From IMG/VR virus record IMGVR_UViG_3300031281_000008, positions 1 through 23,031 of that record: a stretch of DNA of 23,031 nucleotides. One strand, written 5' to 3'. A model generated the notes under the pieces. The model was not told the DNA's origin. It ran no database searches and worked only from the letters and a program-made list of their open reading frames with translations. Both the position numbers and the translations under genes were made by a program. Positions 20,072 through 23,031 of this stretch are shown here, in pieces; within the stretch, counting starts at the first letter, position 1; every line of letters starts with the position of its first letter. The DNA comes from a virus.

Positions 20072-20824
20072 ATGATCCGGTACAAGCTGGTTACAAAGAA
20101 TTATAAGACCAGGAAAGGACACGGCAACGAGACTACGTGGGAGATCGGAAAACGTGTAGAAGCTACAGGCGACCCGTCGCAGGGTTTATGCTCAGATGCG
20201 TATGTGCATTGTTATGACAGTCCGCACTTGGCCTTGCTGATGAACCCAGTTCACGCAAGTATACCAAACCCCCGGCTACTGGAGGTCCGTGTACACGGCC
20301 GGAGCAGGAACGACTACGGGCTCAAGCGGGGCTACCGCGCGATGACTCCGGTCAAAGAAATCAGTTGCCCCCCGATAACGAAAACCCAACGGGTGAGGTT
20401 CGCGATCCTCTGTGTATTAGAGGTGTACCACAATCCCGACTTCGTAGAGTGGGCTAATAACTGGCTTGAGGGGAGAGACCGTACCGCCCATGCTGCCAAT
20501 GCCGCCAATGCTGCCGCCCATGCTGCCAATGCCGCCTGTGCTGCACGGGCTACTGCCAATGCTGCCGCCTATGTTGCCTATGCTGTCGATGCCGCCTATG
20601 CTGCCGTCTATGCTGCCAATGCTGCTGTCGATGCTGCCTATGCTGTCGATGCTGTCGATGCTGTCGATGCCGCCAATGCTGCCGTCAATGCTGCCGCCTA
20701 TGCTGCCAGTGCTGCCGCCTATGCTGCCTATGCTTCCCATGTTGCCGATGCTGCTGCCTACGCTGCCGGTGCCAGGGTACTAGATTTAGTGGCTATAGCC
20801 GAGAAGGCGTGTACCGAAGAGTGA
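20072..20824 (+). CDS. DUF7666-like protein with extreme Ala-rich repeat region
   Basis: A 250-residue protein; GGAGAACGAG precedes ATG 20072. Residues 1-138 form a folded-looking domain (WEIGKRVEATGDPSQGLCSD; AYVHCYDSPHLALLMNP; VHGRSRNDYGLKRGYRAM). It resembles DUF7666-type phage domains. Residues about 139-234 are almost entirely Ala with Asn, Tyr, Val, Asp and His (AHAANAANAAAHAANAA and similar), so a long amphipathic-poor helix or coil. The end ARVLDLVAIAEKAC is a normal helix. Function unknown; the repeat is described separately. Confidence 0.72.
   Translation: MIRYKLVTKNYKTRKGHGNETTWEIGKRVEATGDPSQGLCSDAYVHCYDSPHLALLMNPVHASIPNPRLLEVRVHGRSRNDYGLKRGYRAMTPVKEISCPPITKTQRVRFAILCVLEVYHNPDFVEWANNWLEGRDRTAHAANAANAAAHAANAACAARATANAAAYVAYAVDAAYAAVYAANAAVDAAYAVDAVDAVDAANAAVNAAAYAASAAAYAAYASHVADAAAYAAGARVLDLVAIAEKACTEE
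20486..20773 (+). repeat. GCN-type trinucleotide-rich coding repeat
   Basis: About 290 bp of tandem GCTGCC/AAT, GCCTAT and GTCGAT codons coding for alanine-rich triplets such as NAA, YAA and VDA. Units are imperfect but dense, a likely site of slippage or recombination. Confidence 0.85.
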
Positions 20825-20874
20825 ATTATTTCCAATTTTGTTGTGTGGACTCTAACGTATTTTAGGAGATGACT

Positions 20875-21129
20875 ATGGTAGAAACACGCATACGTGTAGT
20901 AACGAAACGGGTACCCGACAAAGGGTGGGCGGTTGTCATTGACGATCCGAGGCGTAAGGGGCATGACCCAGCGGGCGACGAGTTTTACCTGGCCGGTACG
21001 GGATGCACGGTACCAGGACGAGTGAAGACCTACTTCGCGTCCCGCCAGATCGCCCGCGAGGCCATACGCGAGTACAATCAGTGTAACACGGGCGAATACG
21101 GCTTCCGAATGGTTGGAGGTCTTCACTGA
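20875..21129 (+). CDS. Small hypothetical protein (84 aa)
   Basis: I prefer ATG 20875 because AGGAG lies 6 nt upstream; ATG 20869 is too close to it. The stop overlaps the next start (TGATG). The protein is alpha/beta (ETRIRVVTKRVPDKGWAVVI; VKTYFASRQIAREAIREYNQ) and ends in YGFRMVGGLH. No known domain. The basic central segment and good coupling to the next gene are the only clues. Confidence 0.68.
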   Translation: MVETRIRVVTKRVPDKGWAVVIDDPRRKGHDPAGDEFYLAGTGCTVPGRVKTYFASRQIAREAIREYNQCNTGEYGFRMVGGLH

Positions 21130-21404
21130 TGGGACTTTCGTTCGTGTCATACAGTGGGGAATACCCAAACCTGTGCTCAGGGATATTGATTCTAAGCCTG
21201 GACGGTAAGAGAGTAGTATTCCCGGATAACTGCTTATACAGTGGTGGGTACGTAACCTTTAATGAGGATGGGTCAGAGGAAGTAGGGGAGGGTCCCTGGA
21301 GCATAGCAACGTTTCCAGAGGGCTTCCCCTCGGAATTAGAAACGGAAGCCGAGCGTCTCGTGAATGAAAATGTGGTATACGGATGTTGTGGGGGGTGCAT
21401 CTAA
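21129..21404 (+). CDS. Small hypothetical protein with Cys-rich end (91 aa)
   Basis: ATG 21129 overlaps the previous stop; GGAGG is 9 nt upstream. The sequence reads as strands and loops (LSFVSYSGEYPNLCSGILIL; GKRVVFPDNCLYSGG; GPWSIATFPEGF) and ends YGCCGGCI, where two Cys pairs could bind metal. Translation of the next gene begins at its stop (TAATG). Function unknown. Confidence 0.68.
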   Translation: MGLSFVSYSGEYPNLCSGILILSLDGKRVVFPDNCLYSGGYVTFNEDGSEEVGEGPWSIATFPEGFPSELETEAERLVNENVVYGCCGGCI

Positions 21405-21682
21405 TGGCAAAGAAAATTGACGACACGGAACTCCCGATCGGCCGCGCCGCCCGGACCGTTGTGGTGACTCTGATAGGAGTCCACGGGCTACGCAGAGCGG
21501 CACAGATAGCCGCATGGATACAGGAGCAGATGATTGCTGAAGTGACCTCACAGGCGCGACGCCACCCGGATGAGTGGAGCGAAGAGGATGTTCGCGAGTT
21601 AACGGGCTACGGTCAGTCGCGGGGGGGCCCGGAATCGGGGGTTCCGCCGGTACCGGAGATACCTGCTGTTCCAGTAATTTGA
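21404..21682 (+). CDS. Small hypothetical protein with Pro-rich tail (92 aa)
   Basis: ATG 21404 is coupled to the previous stop as TAATG, and GGGGGG lies about 8 nt upstream. The first two thirds are helical (RAARTVVVTLIGVHGLRRAA; AWIQEQMIAEVTSQARRH), with a DEWSEEDVREL stretch. The tail is Gly/Pro-rich (GGPESGVPPVPEIPAVP). It could be a small helical regulator; no HTH motif is convincing. No family recognised. Confidence 0.68.
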   Translation: MAKKIDDTELPIGRAARTVVVTLIGVHGLRRAAQIAAWIQEQMIAEVTSQARRHPDEWSEEDVRELTGYGQSRGGPESGVPPVPEIPAVPVI

Positions 21683-21724
21683 GTCTCAGGTAACAACTGT
21701 GACAGTATTATGAGGAGACCAATA

Positions 21725-22132
21725 ATGGACAAAGCAGATAGCTTCTTAAGACAATGTGTTATCGACGGCCGAATGACGGAGGCTGAGTACCTCTCCGTCC
21801 GGCTTGACCGCGAGAGCAGCGAATGCACTCGTCCGGACTGGAAGGAATTCACCGCTGTCCCGGACGATGTCTTGGCCCCGCTCGGGCTCACTGTCCGGGA
21901 CTGCGAGATATACATCAATTACCCGGCCTGGACTCTCGCTGCGATCGCCGAACGCACCGGGATCACGATTAAATCGGTTCGCCGGGCACTCGCTCGCGTC
22001 CGGGGTTGTTTCCCATCGCTATGTAACGACCCATCCGGTAACCAGGGTTTGCCCAACTTGAGCCACATGATACCGCTGGACGCGCCCAACGTGTACGAGC
22101 CGGATATCATGGGGGAAGCGGTTAAGTTCTGA
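21725..22132 (+). CDS. HTH DNA-binding protein (sigma/region-4-like)
   Basis: A 135-residue protein; GAGGAGACC precedes ATG 21725. Residues about 69-93 (WTLAAIAERTGITIKSVRRA and the following LARVRG) form a good helix-turn-helix, with AAIAERTGI as first helix and SVRRALARV as recognition helix. The N-terminal part (DKADSFLRQCVIDGRMTEAE) is helical and acidic. No sigma region 2 or nuclease domain is present. It probably regulates phage transcription or binds the upstream palindromes, but that partner is inferred. The structured element at 22136-22210 follows 3 bp after its stop. Confidence 0.72.
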   Translation: MDKADSFLRQCVIDGRMTEAEYLSVRLDRESSECTRPDWKEFTAVPDDVLAPLGLTVRDCEIYINYPAWTLAAIAERTGITIKSVRRALARVRGCFPSLCNDPSGNQGLPNLSHMIPLDAPNVYEPDIMGEAVKF

Positions 22133-22135
22133 TTG

Positions 22136-22210
22136 CGAACGGGCTGCGGACCATGTGTCATCAGGCACATTCCTATAAAGCGGCCGACAGCAGCCCGTTC
22201 GTATTTTTCT
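22136..22210 (+). terminator. Large structured terminator/leader before the MazZ-like gene
   Basis: CGAACGGGCTGC (22136-22147) pairs perfectly with GCAGCCCGTTCG (22190-22201), a 12-bp stem, extendable by a G-T and a T-A pair. TATTTTTCT follows. The 42-nt loop contains a second helix ATGTGTC/GGCACAT (22153-22170, loop ATCA, one wobble) plus a conserved-looking single-stranded part. The next start codon is 24 nt after the stem. It can act as a plain terminator or as an attenuator/riboswitch-like element. Confidence 0.85.
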
Positions 22211-22224
22211 TTCGAGGCCCACAG

Positions 22225-22653
22225 ATGAATAAAAAGGACACCAATCCGAAAGATGCCGTTGGCGTGCGTAAGTGGCGGCAGTATGCGACGGTCCCATGCA
22301 CTGCGATCTGGGCCATAGGCGCTGCGATGCTGGAGGGAGCCCGCAAGTACGGACGGCACAATTATCGTGTAGCCGGGGTTCGGGCCTCCGTATACGTGGA
22401 CGCTGCAAAGGGGCACATCGACCAGTTTTGGGAGGGGGAGGACCTCGACAAGGACAGTGGGTTACCCCATCTCGCAAAAGCGATGGCGTCACTCGTTGTC
22501 TTGTACGATGGGATTGCCGTTGGGAACTGGGTAGACGACCGCCCTCCGCGTATAGACCTGGACCATGTACGGCAGGAACTACAGGATGCCGTGGATGGTA
22601 TCTTTGATAGAATCCCGAACGCGGCACCCCCGTACACGGAGATAGGCGACTGA
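22225..22653 (+). CDS. dATP/dGTP diphosphohydrolase-like protein (DUF5664/MazZ-like)
   Basis: A 142-residue protein; ATG 22225 follows GAGG at 7 nt, and I reject an upstream ATG (22153) that lies in the hairpin. The family hydrolyses purine dNTPs to dNMP and pyrophosphate using a MazG-like metal site. The conserved order is NPKDAVGVRKW at the start, AAMLEGARKYGRHNY (33-47), SVYVDAAKGHIDQFWEGED (55-73), DLDKDSGLPHLAKAM (73-87) and VDDRPPRI. Candidate metal ligands are Glu37, Glu70 and Glu72 with Asp73/Asp77. The family is widespread in phages, where it can alter the dNTP pool or filter dATP in 2-aminoadenine phages. Its length is normal for a single-domain form. Confidence 0.85.
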   Translation: MNKKDTNPKDAVGVRKWRQYATVPCTAIWAIGAAMLEGARKYGRHNYRVAGVRASVYVDAAKGHIDQFWEGEDLDKDSGLPHLAKAMASLVVLYDGIAVGNWVDDRPPRIDLDHVRQELQDAVDGIFDRIPNAAPPYTEIGD

Positions 22654-22919
22654 TGGATGGTATCAATGGCATATTCGAGAGCGTAGGTTGCGTGTTCGTA
22701 TTCCTGAATGTGCTGCGGCTACATCGGGACAAAAAAGTCCGTGGGGTCAGCCCGATAGCAGTTATTTTCTTTACCCTGTGGGGGTTTTGGAACCTCCTGT
22801 ATTACCCCTCGCTTGGCCAATGGTTTAGCGTCGTGGGTGCCGGTGGCGTTGCTGGTATGAATGCCATATGGCTAGGGCAAATGGTTTACTATCTGAGAAA
22901 GGAAAGGTATGAACTCTGA
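22653..22919 (+). CDS. Small membrane protein, SemiSWEET/MtN3-like
   Basis: An 88-residue protein coupled to the previous stop as TGATG. Three membrane segments are visible: about 8-23 (FESVGCVFVFLNVLRL), 34-50 (SPIAVIFFTLWGFWNLLYY) and 60-80 (GAGGVAGMNAIWLGQMVYYL). The pattern (three helices, WGFWNLLYYPSLGQ, charged loop, K/R-rich end) fits a SemiSWEET half-transporter or a related small phage membrane protein. It lies between a nucleotide hydrolase and the start of an HD hydrolase. Transport of a sugar or nucleoside is possible but not shown. Confidence 0.7.
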   Translation: MDGINGIFESVGCVFVFLNVLRLHRDKKVRGVSPIAVIFFTLWGFWNLLYYPSLGQWFSVVGAGGVAGMNAIWLGQMVYYLRKERYEL

Positions 22920-23031
22920 GATACTAACTGCAACCGGTAAGCTGGTTGATCTTATGTCACCGGACCCCAGTGATGTATGTATCGAGGACATAGCCCATGC
23001 GCTGAGTAATACCTGTCGGTTCGCCGGGCAT
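22909..23031 (+). CDS. HD-domain hydrolase-like protein, N-terminal part (cut by window edge)
   Basis: The start ATG 22909 lies 11 nt inside the previous gene and AAAGG is upstream. Only 41 residues are in the window: TGKLVDLMSPDPSDVCIEDI, then AHALSNTCRFAGH. Early residues of this kind (DL...P.P.DI.IEDIAHALSxxxRFxGH) match the beginning of YfbR-like HD phosphohydrolases. The catalytic HD pair itself should lie past the window edge, so the call is from the opening motif only. Confidence 0.7.
   Translation, partial: MNSEILTATGKLVDLMSPDPSDVCIEDIAHALSNTCRFAGH

Noticed and set aside
22153-22224. N-terminal extension of the dATP/dGTP hydrolase-like protein
   Set aside because: The upstream ATG lies within the hairpin and the added residues would be translated from the terminator and U-run. 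ATG 22225 has its own ribosome-binding site and matches the family start.

Overview
The window is part of a tailed dsDNA bacteriophage genome, probably podovirus-like, with moderately high GC. The evidence is a compact, mostly overlapping gene set with a full packaging and head module (small terminase, large terminase, portal, scaffold-like protein, major capsid candidate). There are no ribosomal, metabolic or transposon genes. A bacterial host is indicated by good Shine-Dalgarno sites, three sigma70-type promoters with 17-bp spacers, a GroES-like co-chaperonin and a DegP/HtrA-like protease. The host cannot be named from this sequence.

Layout. (A) Positions 15169 down to 1, minus strand, form the late/virion arm. 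In transcription order it holds a beta-rich protein, a 23-residue-repeat LRR-like protein, two small proteins, a membrane-anchored HtrA-like serine protease, a GroES-like protein, four very small proteins (one DUF3008-like, one HExxH metallopeptidase-like), TerS, TerL, a 52-aa protein, the portal, a 72-aa protein, a FmdB-like zinc-ribbon protein that appears to start with ATT, an 87-aa protein, the scaffold candidate, the major capsid candidate and two related lectin-fold-like proteins. A strong intrinsic terminator at 1862-1908 follows. Beyond it lie a 51-aa protein, a connector/tail candidate with an internal repeat, a 74-aa protein and a partial structural protein. (B) Positions 15170-15515 are a divergent control region with a direct repeat, G/C-rich inverted repeats and a rightward promoter. 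(C) Positions 15516-16415, plus strand, are a cluster of tiny early-type genes closed by a terminator at 16441-16467. (D) Positions 16468-17079 are about 610 bp of non-coding, palindrome-rich DNA. (E) From 17080 to the end, plus strand, an early/accessory arm is served by promoters at 17080 and 19686. It encodes an acidic protein, a Cys-rich protein, a radical SAM protein, a NUMOD4/HNH-like protein lacking the usual histidines, a zinc ribbon with DRDGY repeats, an Ala-rich repeat protein, an HTH protein, a dATP/dGTP diphosphohydrolase-like (DUF5664/MazZ-like) protein, a small membrane protein, and the start of an HD-hydrolase-like protein.

How the parts fit. The leftward arm builds and packages the virion, and the terminator just after the capsid-level genes probably lowers expression of the connector/tail genes. 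The rightward arm looks like takeover and nucleotide metabolism. The most intriguing signals are four. First, a MazZ-like gene lies one small gene from an HD-hydrolase start, a pairing reminiscent of the dNTP-filtering enzymes of 2-aminoadenine (Z-genome) phages. Second, a highly structured leader/terminator sits directly in front of the MazZ-like gene. Third, there is a phage radical SAM enzyme. Fourth, a zinc-ribbon protein has an apparent ATT start. PurZ and DNA polymerase, which would decide the first point, are not inside the window.
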